Below are positions 37,067 through 46,848 of a stretch of DNA of 64,000 nucleotides, one piece after another. The notes below the pieces were generated by a model that did no database searches, was not told where the DNA came from, and saw nothing but the letters and a program-made list of their open reading frames with translations. Source of the stretch: Cylindrospermum stagnale PCC 7417 (GTDB taxonomy: Bacteria; Cyanobacteriota; Cyanobacteriia; Cyanobacteriales; Nostocaceae). The first letter of the stretch is position 1, and each line of letters begins with the position of its first letter. The stretch lies in NCBI RefSeq assembly GCF_000317535.1, contig NC_019744.1, positions 1 through 64,000 of the forward strand, written 5' to 3'. Both the position numbers and the translations under genes were made by a program.

Positions 37067-38452
37067 TTGATTGGCAAACAGTTCAAAAATCAAAGCTTTC
37101 GCTCCACCCTAGACTATGTGCTGGGTAAGGATAAAGCCACCATGATCGACAGCAACATGGGTGGCACTACACCCAGGCAACTAGCCAAGGAGTTTGGTGC
37201 AGCCAGAAGACTGCGGCCCAATCTCCAACGTGCCTGCGCTCATGTCATTCTCTCCATTCCCCACCGCGATGCATCTCATGAGAAAGGCATGTATCATGAG
37301 CATTTGGAGGATGAGCAATACACTGAAATTGCCCAGCACTGGCTTAAGGCAATGAAATTCCTGGGTGAAGAATTAAATCAAAGCCAGTATGTGGTTGCCC
37401 GTCACCATGACACCAATCATGAACACATTCATATAATTGCTTCTCGTATCCGCATGGATGGGTCGGTTGTACCAGACTCTTGGGATTACCGCCGCAGTGA
37501 GGTGGTAGTGCGACAGTTAGAAAAGGAGTTTGGCTTGGAGGCAGTATCTTGTAGCAGTGAAAGAGTGGCTACAAAGGTTAAAGAGGAATGTGGTATTGAG
37601 ACAGCTGTTAGCGAACACCACGCCCAAACCCAAAAGCAGAGACATCACTCTTCCAGTAAACCACCTGTTACCCAACTCTTAGCTGACATCATTGATGAAG
37701 CGACAAAAGACCAACCAACTGTTACCCAGTTTATCAAGAGACTCCAGCAGCAAAGTGTTGTGGTTCATCCCCAGTTCAGCACCCAAGGGTTGTTTAAAAA
37801 GGCGATCGCTTTTGAGATAGATGGTGTGAAGGTAGCTGGCTACAAATTAGGTTCAGCATATAGCTTTCCTGGTCTTCAGAAAAAACGGGGCGTATCTTAT
37901 GACCCAGAACGGGACTTGCCTGCAATATGTTCATGTGCTGCTGGTGAATTGGTTGAACTGCTACCACCGGCTATGGAGCAATTGATGGCAGTATCGCCCC
38001 CTGGTGAGGAAATGCCAGTAGGGATTACTTCCGATGGTGCATTCCAGACAATAGCTACAGTGAGCGGTGTGATGGGCTACGCCCCGCTGGATGCGATCGC
38101 CTCCGGCACTGCGCTCCGCGCGATCGCACCAGAAGGCATGGCACACCAGATGGTAACTGAGGAACAACACCACATTAGTACCATCAGCCCTATTATCCGG
38201 CTGTTTTGGCAGAAAGTAGCACGACCAGAAACATATTCAGGAAAATACTACGACCTTCAGCTAGAGAAAGATATTCTCAAGCTGAAACGCAAGAGTGGAG
38301 AAGAGATTGCAGAAATTACCCTTGATCCTAGTGCTGAAAGCCAAGATAAAGGGTTGACCAATGAGGATTTGACGAGAATGGAAAAACTGAAGGCGTTGCT
38401 GTTGACCCAAAGCCGACAGCAAATGCACCAAAACCAAGTGGATATGGATTAA
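37067..38452 (+). CDS. mobA: Relaxase (MobA/VirD2-type mobilization nuclease)
   Basis: A 461-aa protein of the relaxase/mobilization nuclease family (PF03432 type). The start is TTG with a good AAGGAG upstream. Motif I: the tyrosine near the start (STLDYVLGKD). Motif III, the metal-binding histidine triad: HDTNHEHIHIIASRI (about 124-138). The C-terminal half is a linker and helical region without a primase or helicase domain. It nicks oriT to start conjugative transfer; no type IV secretion genes are in this window, so the plasmid would be mobilized by another element. A 35-bp palindromic repeat is inserted in frame at 38093. Confidence 0.9.
   Translation: MIGKQFKNQSFRSTLDYVLGKDKATMIDSNMGGTTPRQLAKEFGAARRLRPNLQRACAHVILSIPHRDASHEKGMYHEHLEDEQYTEIAQHWLKAMKFLGEELNQSQYVVARHHDTNHEHIHIIASRIRMDGSVVPDSWDYRRSEVVVRQLEKEFGLEAVSCSSERVATKVKEECGIETAVSEHHAQTQKQRHHSSSKPPVTQLLADIIDEATKDQPTVTQFIKRLQQQSVVVHPQFSTQGLFKKAIAFEIDGVKVAGYKLGSAYSFPGLQKKRGVSYDPERDLPAICSCAAGELVELLPPAMEQLMAVSPPGEEMPVGITSDGAFQTIATVSGVMGYAPLDAIASGTALRAIAPEGMAHQMVTEEQHHISTISPIIRLFWQKVARPETYSGKYYDLQLEKDILKLKRKSGEEIAEITLDPSAESQDKGLTNEDLTRMEKLKALLLTQSRQQMHQNQVDMD
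38093..38127 (+). repeat. In-frame 35-bp palindromic unit in mobA
   Basis: Two HIP1 octamers (38093-38100 and 38120-38127) flank CTCCGGCACTGCGCTCCGC. The same unit, inverted and with a few changes, lies at 45840-45874 in the giant gene. It adds residues such as AIASGTALRAIA to the relaxase C-terminal part. Confidence 0.7.
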
Positions 38453-38490
38453 CATCCAGTTACCGTAACTGAATGTAATTCTCACTAATA

Positions 38491-38847
38491 CTAAAAATTG
38501 TCCAACCTAATGTCCTTCCAAATATCAGAAACCTGCCACCCTGTCTTACCAACAGATAAAGTCACAGGATTATCACGCACCGGAATATAGTTAGGTTCTT
38601 TATTCTCTACATCCAGTTCTGGCTGTTCCTCAACCGCCGGTTCTTCAACATTAATTATATCGGGTTGAAAATTTTGCTCTTTTGCCTCCTCTATTGTTGT
38701 TTTTGCTTCCTGGAGCAGTCTTTCAGATTTTTTGATTAGTTTCATATCTCTTTGAATTTTGAAAACTTGTACACAGACAGGTTCAGAAGAATCTGAACAT
38801 AAATTTTTAGAGAAGTTGTATAATTTTTTATACTTCACTAGCCTCAT
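38491..38847 (-). CDS. Small uncharacterised protein, helical then acidic
   Basis: A 118-aa frame with no recognised family. From the internal start at 38745 (MKLIKKSERLLQEAKTTIEE) it would be 84 aa: a coiled-coil-like helix, an acidic stretch rich in Glu/Pro, and a conserved-looking end (TLSVGKTGWQVSDIWKDIRL). The longer start has no Shine-Dalgarno, and its ATG overlaps a TATAAT sequence, so the shorter start may be right. It converges on mobA with 38 bases between. Confidence 0.55.
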   Translation of the reverse strand: MRLVKYKKLYNFSKNLCSDSSEPVCVQVFKIQRDMKLIKKSERLLQEAKTTIEEAKEQNFQPDIINVEEPAVEEQPELDVENKEPNYIPVRDNPVTLSVGKTGWQVSDIWKDIRLDNF

Positions 38848-39412
38848 TATAAAAATTTAGCAAGAAAGCTTCTCTGAAATCTAACCCTTCATTTTTTCTT
38901 GACAAAACTTACTCGTCTAACGAGTAAATTGTTTAATAATTGTCCAGTTTTGTTTAAACTTTACCCAACTCTTACGGAAAAAACCGTAGGAATTATCAGA
39001 ATACCTCAAATTGCCAAAAATATGACTAATTTGCACCATCGGTAACTCTAAATGTAGCACCCTGTGTCATGTCTGCCAAATCCATTGCCTGTTGATGTAA
39101 CACTTGAATCTGACTCAACTTTTTAATTAAAAACAAATAAATAATTTATACAGCAAATTACAACTTGGTGAGGTACAAATTATCATAAGGGCGAACGGAC
39201 TTAGCACTTACCCATGTACCTCATTTACCTGAAAAACGCTGTATAAGCATAATTGCTAGTAATATATAGCACTTTGATTTATACCTTTTAATATAAGGGT
39301 AGCCAAAACTATAAAACAAAAATATGATTTTTATTAGTAGCCACTTCAGATAAATAATTTATAAAATCTGGCAGGGAGTGAAATAGATATTACCCTGCAC
39401 AGTTTTTGTTAG
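38848..39412. other. AT-rich gap with a promoter-operator-like palindrome
   Basis: No gene is supported in these 565 bases. The only clear structure is the palindrome at 38909-38927 (separate entry). The remainder is AT-rich with no repeats that stand out. Confidence 0.5.
38899..38927 (+). promoter_or_regulatory. TTGACA box with adjacent perfect palindrome (operator-like)
   Basis: TTGACA (38899-38904) is followed four bases later by TTACTCGT (38909-38916) and ACGAGTAA (38920-38927), a perfect 8-bp inverted repeat with a 3-base centre. This resembles TetR-type operators placed between -35 and -10. No TetR gene is in the window and no gene is found just downstream on this strand. Confidence 0.4.
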
Positions 39413-39985
39413 TTAGAAGTCATGATGCATTGGATTGTACCCTTGCTGCCGATAGTAATCATCTGGTTGTATATCCAGTGGGAGAGATTCAATCTCTTCA
39501 CCATTGCGAATATCTTGAGACATGAGCGCTTTGCGTTGCAAATAACTTTTGCTGTCTGCAATTCTCGCTCTCATCTGCTGTTGTCCAAAATTTATGCCTT
39601 GTTCGGCATATCCAGCAGACAATTGATTGTAGCTGTCAACATCAATTTTTTTGCGGCGCTCCATTTCTGCAAGCGATTCATCAGTAATACCAATATTCAG
39701 AGCATATTCAGCATACTCCCGTTTGAGAGAACCATCAGAATTAAACTTCTGTTTCTCTTCTTCTGTAAAGAAGTCATAAGCAGTGTAATCTACCCACGTT
39801 TCTGGTTCACTTTCATCTAATAATTTCAATCGCTCATATTCTATCTTGAGTGTGGCAGCATAATCATCAATTGTTACCCGGTTGATACCTTTATCTAATC
39901 GCTCCTTTATGTAATCTTCTCTTAAAGTTCCTTCGGTGTTTACCCTTTTTTGATTCAAATAAAGCCAACGCTTTAATCTTGACAT
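39413..39985 (-). CDS. Uncharacterised protein divergent from the giant gene
   Basis: A 190-aa hydrophilic protein from the start MSRLKRWLYLNQK (39985), preceded by AGAGGA; an in-frame ATG at 40021 lies inside the short divergent gap and lacks such a site. Two segments resemble each other: NTEGTLREDYIKERLDKGIN and SDGSLKREYAEYALNIGIT, a possible internal duplication of a short helical unit (about 60 residues apart). No family is recognised. It is transcribed away from the 2256-aa gene across only 48 bases, so the two probably share regulatory DNA. Confidence 0.7.
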   Translation of the reverse strand: MSRLKRWLYLNQKRVNTEGTLREDYIKERLDKGINRVTIDDYAATLKIEYERLKLLDESEPETWVDYTAYDFFTEEEKQKFNSDGSLKREYAEYALNIGITDESLAEMERRKKIDVDSYNQLSAGYAEQGINFGQQQMRARIADSKSYLQRKALMSQDIRNGEEIESLPLDIQPDDYYRQQGYNPMHHDF

Positions 39986-40033
39986 ATTTAAATCCTCTTT
40001 ACTTTTTTTCCACAAAGACAAAGAAATTAAATT

Positions 40034-43000
40034 ATGGCACTCATATTAAAACATTTTGACACAAAATTAAACCAATGGTTACACACTGATGGAGATCCCA
40101 GCAATTCAGACTCAATTCTAACTGAGGAATTGGATAACACGCTGCTAGAGTTCTTCTTACCTGAGAAACAGTTCTCTTTTGGACAAATGGATGAACATAC
40201 AAAAGCAGAAGACCTGAAGAACCATCCAGACAGTCACATTCTGCTATTGTCGTCCAAAACACGATTACTTTATGGGCCACCAGAATGTTTGGAGGTAATT
40301 GAAAAACTATGTCCAGATCGTAAAGATAGAGGTGCTTACGGTTCTATCTTTCTAGGTTCGTGTCAAAATGCCATCTACGAAAAGCTAAACATTCTCGTAG
40401 TTGATGATGTTACTGGGGAAAACGGGGGAATACTAAATAACGAAGATGCTTGGAAATTAGTTGGAGATTGTTACGGACAAATTACAACAGATTTATACAA
40501 AAAACTAACAAAAACACAAGAACAACAGGACAAAACTTATTGTGTTATACAGCATCGTTTTGGATGGATAGATGGAGATGGAGATAACACTAAATTTCGC
40601 TTTGGTAAAGGAACACTACGTCCCCACAATTTAACCCAGGTAGAATACGCAGATTCTAAGAACAAACCCCAAATAGACCTGATTATTCCCTTATCAAGCT
40701 TCAAGGGAACAGACAAAGATAATCCATCTACACCGATTAAACCCCAAATCAAACCAGGTTTATACAATCAAAGGATTTGGTTAGGTGAAAAATCACAGTC
40801 TCAGAAAGGAAAGACTGCTATTTCTCAACTGTTGGCTTCCTTCCCTCAAGGTATCAGAGACTTTACAGAGGAATTAGAAAACCAAGCCCAAGAACTTGCC
40901 CAAATCCAAAAAGACCCCAGAAAAGTAGCAAAACTATATTGCGAAAAATATGAAAAGCGTAAAGTATTTATTGGACAGCAACAAGCTAACCCAGAAAATG
41001 AAATTGCTCTCCAAGTAGTAAATGAAACAATAGTAAGTCCTGTGGGACTATCTGCTACTAATTCTCAAGCAGATGAGAATTTATATATAGATGATTCACA
41101 GGAAGATAATGCCAAGTCTGAGCAAGATGACTTGTTGATGTACAAAATTATTAAAGCAGACATACTTGGTCATGCTCAACTTTTAGAAACTGAAAAAGTT
41201 AAACAAGAATTAAGTCGATTTGTACAAAATGAATGGCGGGATATTGCTCTCGGTCGTGTTCTCACCTTTGACCGGGGAATGATTATTCCCTCTAAGGAAC
41301 TTAAAAACGGAGAAATTTGTGTTCCTTGGATGAATAAAGAAGAAAAAATTCTCAACTTCCGCTCTCCCTTCCTCAACTCCAATGGTTTATGTGTTTCCAT
41401 CAACAAACACGTTGAAGACTGTCTAGGGCCTGACGGTCAACCCCTAGAAGGTATTATTGTGGTCAATGATGAAGACCACAAACGTATCCAAGCTAGACTT
41501 GAGATATTAAAAGCACAAGGCATTAATACTGACGAATTAGAACCACTAGAAACAGAATCAGAACGGCAAGGTCGAGACTTTGATGGTGACTGTATTGGCG
41601 TGGAATTGGCAAATAAATATCCTAATTTTACAGCAGAAGCCGAGTACAGAAACCTGGCTGAAAACGCCTATACTCCTACAGTAAAGCTGAAAAAGCAATC
41701 TTTTTACAGACAAGATGGTACACAACCAGAGTTTGAAGAAATCGCCATCCACATGAGTGATGGTATCAGCGTTGGTATTATCAACAATCATGTTACAGCG
41801 CTGGAAGCTTTAGAGTCAGAAATCGACATCTTAAAAACTTACGGTAATAATGAACAACAAACAGAATATTTAGACCAAGTATCTACTTATTATAAAAAAT
41901 TATTTACCTTAGAAAATAATCTAAATTATCCTCAACCAATTAGGGAAGAATATAGAGAACAGATGCAGAATTTTATTGAACTAGCATCAGTTCAAGATAA
42001 AGATTTTGAAGTAATAAAACAGGCAATGGAAATTAACCGCAATATATATCGCCACATGATTGAGGAAGCTTGTTTCCAAAATCAAATTGCGGTGGATTTA
42101 TTCAAAAGTGCTAAAAAACCTGATATGGAGGTAATCGCTGAAAACAAGCGCTATCTCTATCGAGATGTCAACTATATTAAAGACAAAAAATTATCCTCTG
42201 CCTACCTTAATGAATATATTACTACCACTGGCTACTCACCAGTAGAATTGCTTATCAACCAAACCAACAAGTACTTCCAAGAATCTCATCTAGAATCACG
42301 TCCCATAATTCAATTCCAAGAGTTATTCAAAGGTGTAGAGTTTACTCCTCAACAAAAATATCAAGCCATATTAGCAAAACAAGAGTTTGATGATAAATTC
42401 AACGAAGCTACAAGACTAAATAAGCGTCGAGAAACTGAGCGAGGCCCTTATGCTATTGTCAAAACCAGCAGTGGTACACAAATTGCTATCACTAACCTCA
42501 CTCGCTACCAACATCCTGGAATTTGGAAAAGCTCAACACTTAACATCCGTTTGTCAGAAATACCAGAGAAATACCGCTCTTCAGAACGTCCTCATTCACT
42601 GTTAGCAATAGCACAAATTGACGGAGAAATGGAAGATGGAGAACCCAAATATCGCCAACTGGGGACAGTTAGCCAGCAATCTATTATTGACCACAAACTC
42701 AAAGCTGGAATGACGACTGAGGGAGCAAGATTAGTCGCGCTCAAACCGGAACTCAGGGAAAGCCAAATCAAATTACTATTTCAAGATGCTTATGCTGTTG
42801 CTGAAAATTTCTATACTCTAATTCCTGAAAACCAAAAATTAGCAGCCGCAGCAGCTACTTGGAGTATATCAGCTTCTCGACAAGATGAATTAGAACAAGG
42901 TGACAATTCAGCCGCAAGTTCTCGAAAGAAAGTATCAAATTTTGTCTTTGCAACTTTTGGAGATGAAATAGTTGCTCGATTAAATGACTTGCAATTTACA

Positions 43001-46000
43001 CAGCTTAAAGTATTAGGAATTGGCAAAGAGGGAGATAATTTTGTCGGTAGAGAATGGAATCCCCTACAAAGATATGACATCGAAATCAAAGCTAGCGAAT
43101 ATCTCCCTGAGCATGAAAGGCATGGTTCTAGACTGGTATTTGTCAAAAACGATGATGGAGAATACAAAGAATTTGCGGTTTTGGAGCAAAGAACTGGACA
43201 ATTACCAATTGGTACTCAAGCACAAGCATATATTACGCCAGGAGAGGCTTATACTGCCACAGCAACTATTAATTTACCGTCACAAGCACCAATTAATATC
43301 ACGATTAGAGAGATTAGCAAATTTTCCCATGCGGGAAAGACTTTCAATGGTGAACAAGTAAAACTCACAATTGGTAATGTTCCGGTTCCTGTTGACATAG
43401 CCAAAATTAAGTTAGATGGACAAATATTAGGAGAACTGGACGCTGATTCAATTAGAGAATTGAGAAAAATAAATTATTTAGCTAATGATAATCCACTCAA
43501 ACTTAAGTTTAAATCGATTGGGAATAATAAAGAAGGAGGAGGATTTATTATTGCTGAATCACCTAATGGTAATTTATTAAAAATAAATAAAATTAATCTC
43601 TACGATTTTAAAGGGCAGACTTTTTCTGACCAGGAATATAGAACTGCTAGTTTAGAAATACCTACAATTAAAAATCGAGATGCTGTATTTTTAGATGGAG
43701 AGCTACTAGGAGTATTACACTACAAAAAAGATAAGGAATTTCTACAAAACCTGGGAGTGCTTAAACCTGGTCAGAAAGGTTCTGTAGACTGCTCGCTCCA
43801 AAGCAATTTCTCTCACACTTTTGTTAATCTTGATGCTAGCACGGTACAGTATCCCGAAACTTGGACAAAAGACTCTCAAGCTTTCAAAGACAACTCCCAA
43901 ACAATTGGAGTTAATAAACAAGAGGTGATGGTTGAAAAGAGTGCGGTATTTCTTCAGAAAATAAAAGAACGTCCCACTATCCTGTTTAGGAGTCAGGAAG
44001 ATGAAGTTTTGGGACTAATGGGTATGGCGGTAGACAATCACAAAACAGTATTGGTTCAAAATTGGTTAAAATCTAAAGGTGTTGAATTTAATATTTTAAA
44101 ACCACAAGACGTACCGCTAGAAAGTAAAAAAGGTCTGTCTGTACTCTATTTGGTCAGCAACACAATTCAAGATGATGATATCAATGCATTTAAAACAAAG
44201 TTTGGGCAACCTTTGAATGCGAATGGAAAAAATAGTGCTTACTATAAACGTCTCAATTCCCTACCCAATAGACCCCAAATTATCAGGGAAAAATCAGAGA
44301 CAATTCTGAAGTCAGTTTCAAAGACGATACCTGTTACAGTTACGTCCAATTTGTCAGATAGCAGCCTACTCACCGAAACACCCGTAGGTTCCCAACATCA
44401 CCAAACGGTATCAGCTGCTAGTCAAGGGCTACTACCTGTTAATACTAGCATCGTATCCAAACCTCAAGAGCAGGATGTTGTGATATCGGGTAAACCAGTG
44501 CAGATGGTATTCCCCTTGAAAATGCATGGTGAACCCAATCCTTTACCAGTTAGGACTACTATCGATGCCATGCGGGGGTATGGAAGATGCCACACGACTA
44601 GAACATACGAACCGTATAAAGCTTATGGATTTAAAGAGGGGGATATTGCGATCGCCTCCGGCACGTTTTCTCTGCCAGACGCTACGCGAACAACGAACAC
44701 CTCCAGCACATCTTCTCTAGAGGCTCCACCAACGCGAATGACAAACGCCTCTGGTACGATGAAAAGTGCGATCGCCTCCGGTGGGGCGAAGCCCATCGCT
44801 CTTTCTGTTTCCCAGCAAGTTGCCTTCCGGGTAGGTAAACAGTACCGCATCACCCAGGAAATGATTGCTGATCCCGCATACCAACAGCAGTGGGCAGCAA
44901 TGGAAAAACACAGCGCCCAGGAACTTACCACTTTCAAGAACAAACTTGAAGTGTGGGGACTACAGATGGAACCACTGGGAGATTACGTTAACGGTAAAAT
45001 CATACCCTTCCCCAACCAAAATGTTGAGCAGTCTTTGCCTGCACCTGCTGTATCCCCCTCTGTGTCTACAGCTACACCCCCCACAACTACCATTAGTTCT
45101 CCAGTTAACATCGGTTCCAAAAGTTCTGACCCTCTGGGAGCAGCTCTTGCTAATCCCACTGTTGAAGCCAAGAAATTAGGAAAAATCCAAGGGGACTACC
45201 CTGTATCTTTCCGTGATAACGCCGCAGTATCCGCCGGAAAAAATGGGACAGAAACTTATACCCAAGATAAATCTGCTGGAGTTCCTTTTGTCTCTGCTGA
45301 ACAAGCTTACCAACACTACAAAACAACAGTACCTTTGGAAGAACAACGAATACAGTTGATGGCAGAAATCATCCAAGCCAAGTTAGAGCAACACCCAAAA
45401 TTATTCGCGGCTATTACTCAAAGGGGAGGAGTGGAATGGTTGGAAAATTGTACTCACTACGTCACCTCTACTAGAGATAACTACTGGGAAGGCAAGGGTA
45501 AGGAATCTCCATTTATTCGCGCTTTGATTGAGGGATATTCTAGGGCGTTGGAAAATTCGCTCTTTGTAATGCCGCAAGTTTCCCCCGAATTACAACCAAA
45601 GGACTCTCAACAAACAATTTTCACCTCCCCGGAATCACAACCAAAGGACTCTCAACAAACAATTGTCAGTTCTCCCAAAACGTCTAATCCACTTGCTCAT
45701 CTCCAACCCCTTAATGCTGCTGTAGCACCACATATGCAAAAAGATGTGGCAATGGCCGAGGTAGCTACTCAATTTATTGGCATATCATCTGCACCACCTG
45801 AAACACCCTCTAGTACCCGCAATTATCAACAAGCTTGGGGCGATTGCGCGGAGCGCACTGCCGGAGGCAATCGCGCAAACACAGGGGTGTACTCGGCTAA
45901 TGACACTATTATGGTCTCAGGTTCTGGCCCTTGGCGTGGCGTTACACAGCAGCAAATCCTGGAAACCTTCAATAACCATTATGTCCCACTGATCGATAAG

Positions 46001-46804
46001 GCGATCGCCTCCAACAGTTCTTTTGTAGTAGGTAATGCTGCTGGCACTGACCAACTGGTACAACAATATCTACAAGCACACGGATACAAACTGGAAACTG
46101 TCAGGGATGCTTACACACGCGCAGTGAAGCTAGAACAAGATGCTGTTCTAGCCAACACACAAACACAATCGATTGCACCAGCAATCGAAGAAGTACCATT
46201 CCCACCACCTCCTACACAGCCATTTTCTGTGCTGTCACCTGACAACCTAAAATCAGCTACACATGACCCACCACTAAAATCTATAGCCACTTCCTCCCCA
46301 AGTATTCCCCAAAAAGGGGTTATGGCTGACACTACCACTCGTTATGAAGAAACAACTATTGAAAACCTGAGAAATTGGTATTCGGCTGCACAAAAGTTAG
46401 GTAAATCAGCAGAATATCTCCAGCGCATTGCCGAAGTTGGTAACGAATTTAAATCGGGTGCAGGATTAACAGGAAAAGCATTGATAGCAATGAATAGTGA
46501 CCTACAAGAATTACGTTCCTTCAATCGCTTTACCCAAATTGCTCAACGAATTGGAGATATACTTGGCACTCCCAAACAAGATGGAGGAATTATTGTGCAA
46601 GGTAAAAAATATTCTATTTCCATCAACAACTCCCGTAAGGATTTAACCATTGTCCATAAAAACGGAACTGTTTTACTAGATATTCAATCAGGGCAAGTTA
46701 AAAATAATCAAGTATCCACTGAAGTTCTTGATATGTTTGAGAAAATCAATAATAGCATTAATCAATCACTAGCATCAGTTAAAAATGAGTATATTCAAGT
46801 TTAA
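40034..46804 (+). CDS. Giant protein: two-barrel RNA polymerase-like N-terminus, ASCH-, NADAR- and SLOG-like C-terminus
   Basis: A 2256-aa protein. Polymerase-like signatures: HRFGWIDGDGD then FRFGKGTLRP (188-197, like the KG loop of the first barrel), NFRSPFLNSNG (441-451), GRDFDGDCIGVEL (513-525, the metal-binding DxDGD of the second barrel), SVGIINNH (579-586) and IAVDLFKSAKKP (685-696). The order and spacing resemble YonO and eukaryotic RdRPs. A beta-rich middle (about 980-1290) is unassigned. C-terminal parts: an ASCH-like region (HTTRTYEPYKAYGFKEGD, 1520-1537) broken by a low-complexity insert; NADAR-like (FVSAEQAYQHYK at 1752, then WEGKGKESPFIRALIEGY); SLOG-like (IMVSGSGPWRGV at 1959, FVVGNAAGTDQ at 1997). 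I infer a plasmid RNA polymerase or primase. It is one uninterrupted frame. Confidence 0.62.
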   Translation: MALILKHFDTKLNQWLHTDGDPSNSDSILTEELDNTLLEFFLPEKQFSFGQMDEHTKAEDLKNHPDSHILLLSSKTRLLYGPPECLEVIEKLCPDRKDRGAYGSIFLGSCQNAIYEKLNILVVDDVTGENGGILNNEDAWKLVGDCYGQITTDLYKKLTKTQEQQDKTYCVIQHRFGWIDGDGDNTKFRFGKGTLRPHNLTQVEYADSKNKPQIDLIIPLSSFKGTDKDNPSTPIKPQIKPGLYNQRIWLGEKSQSQKGKTAISQLLASFPQGIRDFTEELENQAQELAQIQKDPRKVAKLYCEKYEKRKVFIGQQQANPENEIALQVVNETIVSPVGLSATNSQADENLYIDDSQEDNAKSEQDDLLMYKIIKADILGHAQLLETEKVKQELSRFVQNEWRDIALGRVLTFDRGMIIPSKELKNGEICVPWMNKEEKILNFRSPFLNSNGLCVSINKHVEDCLGPDGQPLEGIIVVNDEDHKRIQARLEILKAQGINTDELEPLETESERQGRDFDGDCIGVELANKYPNFTAEAEYRNLAENAYTPTVKLKKQSFYRQDGTQPEFEEIAIHMSDGISVGIINNHVTALEALESEIDILKTYGNNEQQTEYLDQVSTYYKKLFTLENNLNYPQPIREEYREQMQNFIELASVQDKDFEVIKQAMEINRNIYRHMIEEACFQNQIAVDLFKSAKKPDMEVIAENKRYLYRDVNYIKDKKLSSAYLNEYITTTGYSPVELLINQTNKYFQESHLESRPIIQFQELFKGVEFTPQQKYQAILAKQEFDDKFNEATRLNKRRETERGPYAIVKTSSGTQIAITNLTRYQHPGIWKSSTLNIRLSEIPEKYRSSERPHSLLAIAQIDGEMEDGEPKYRQLGTVSQQSIIDHKLKAGMTTEGARLVALKPELRESQIKLLFQDAYAVAENFYTLIPENQKLAAAAATWSISASRQDELEQGDNSAASSRKKVSNFVFATFGDEIVARLNDLQFTQLKVLGIGKEGDNFVGREWNPLQRYDIEIKASEYLPEHERHGSRLVFVKNDDGEYKEFAVLEQRTGQLPIGTQAQAYITPGEAYTATATINLPSQAPINITIREISKFSHAGKTFNGEQVKLTIGNVPVPVDIAKIKLDGQILGELDADSIRELRKINYLANDNPLKLKFKSIGNNKEGGGFIIAESPNGNLLKINKINLYDFKGQTFSDQEYRTASLEIPTIKNRDAVFLDGELLGVLHYKKDKEFLQNLGVLKPGQKGSVDCSLQSNFSHTFVNLDASTVQYPETWTKDSQAFKDNSQTIGVNKQEVMVEKSAVFLQKIKERPTILFRSQEDEVLGLMGMAVDNHKTVLVQNWLKSKGVEFNILKPQDVPLESKKGLSVLYLVSNTIQDDDINAFKTKFGQPLNANGKNSAYYKRLNSLPNRPQIIREKSETILKSVSKTIPVTVTSNLSDSSLLTETPVGSQHHQTVSAASQGLLPVNTSIVSKPQEQDVVISGKPVQMVFPLKMHGEPNPLPVRTTIDAMRGYGRCHTTRTYEPYKAYGFKEGDIAIASGTFSLPDATRTTNTSSTSSLEAPPTRMTNASGTMKSAIASGGAKPIALSVSQQVAFRVGKQYRITQEMIADPAYQQQWAAMEKHSAQELTTFKNKLEVWGLQMEPLGDYVNGKIIPFPNQNVEQSLPAPAVSPSVSTATPPTTTISSPVNIGSKSSDPLGAALANPTVEAKKLGKIQGDYPVSFRDNAAVSAGKNGTETYTQDKSAGVPFVSAEQAYQHYKTTVPLEEQRIQLMAEIIQAKLEQHPKLFAAITQRGGVEWLENCTHYVTSTRDNYWEGKGKESPFIRALIEGYSRALENSLFVMPQVSPELQPKDSQQTIFTSPESQPKDSQQTIVSSPKTSNPLAHLQPLNAAVAPHMQKDVAMAEVATQFIGISSAPPETPSSTRNYQQAWGDCAERTAGGNRANTGVYSANDTIMVSGSGPWRGVTQQQILETFNNHYVPLIDKAIASNSSFVVGNAAGTDQLVQQYLQAHGYKLETVRDAYTRAVKLEQDAVLANTQTQSIAPAIEEVPFPPPPTQPFSVLSPDNLKSATHDPPLKSIATSSPSIPQKGVMADTTTRYEETTIENLRNWYSAAQKLGKSAEYLQRIAEVGNEFKSGAGLTGKALIAMNSDLQELRSFNRFTQIAQRIGDILGTPKQDGGIIVQGKKYSISINNSRKDLTIVHKNGTVLLDIQSGQVKNNQVSTEVLDMFEKINNSINQSLASVKNEYIQV
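45840..45874 (+). repeat. In-frame 35-bp palindromic unit in the giant gene
   Basis: GCGATTGC and GCAATCGC (HIP1 variants) flank GCGGAGCGCACTGCCGGAG. It is the inverted counterpart of the unit at 38093. Other HIP1-bordered inserts lie at 44647 and 44768, in the low-complexity part of the ASCH-like domain. Confidence 0.7.
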
Positions 46805-46848
46805 TATTTTATAAGTTTAGTTTTTATTAAATTCATTAGCATAAAGCT

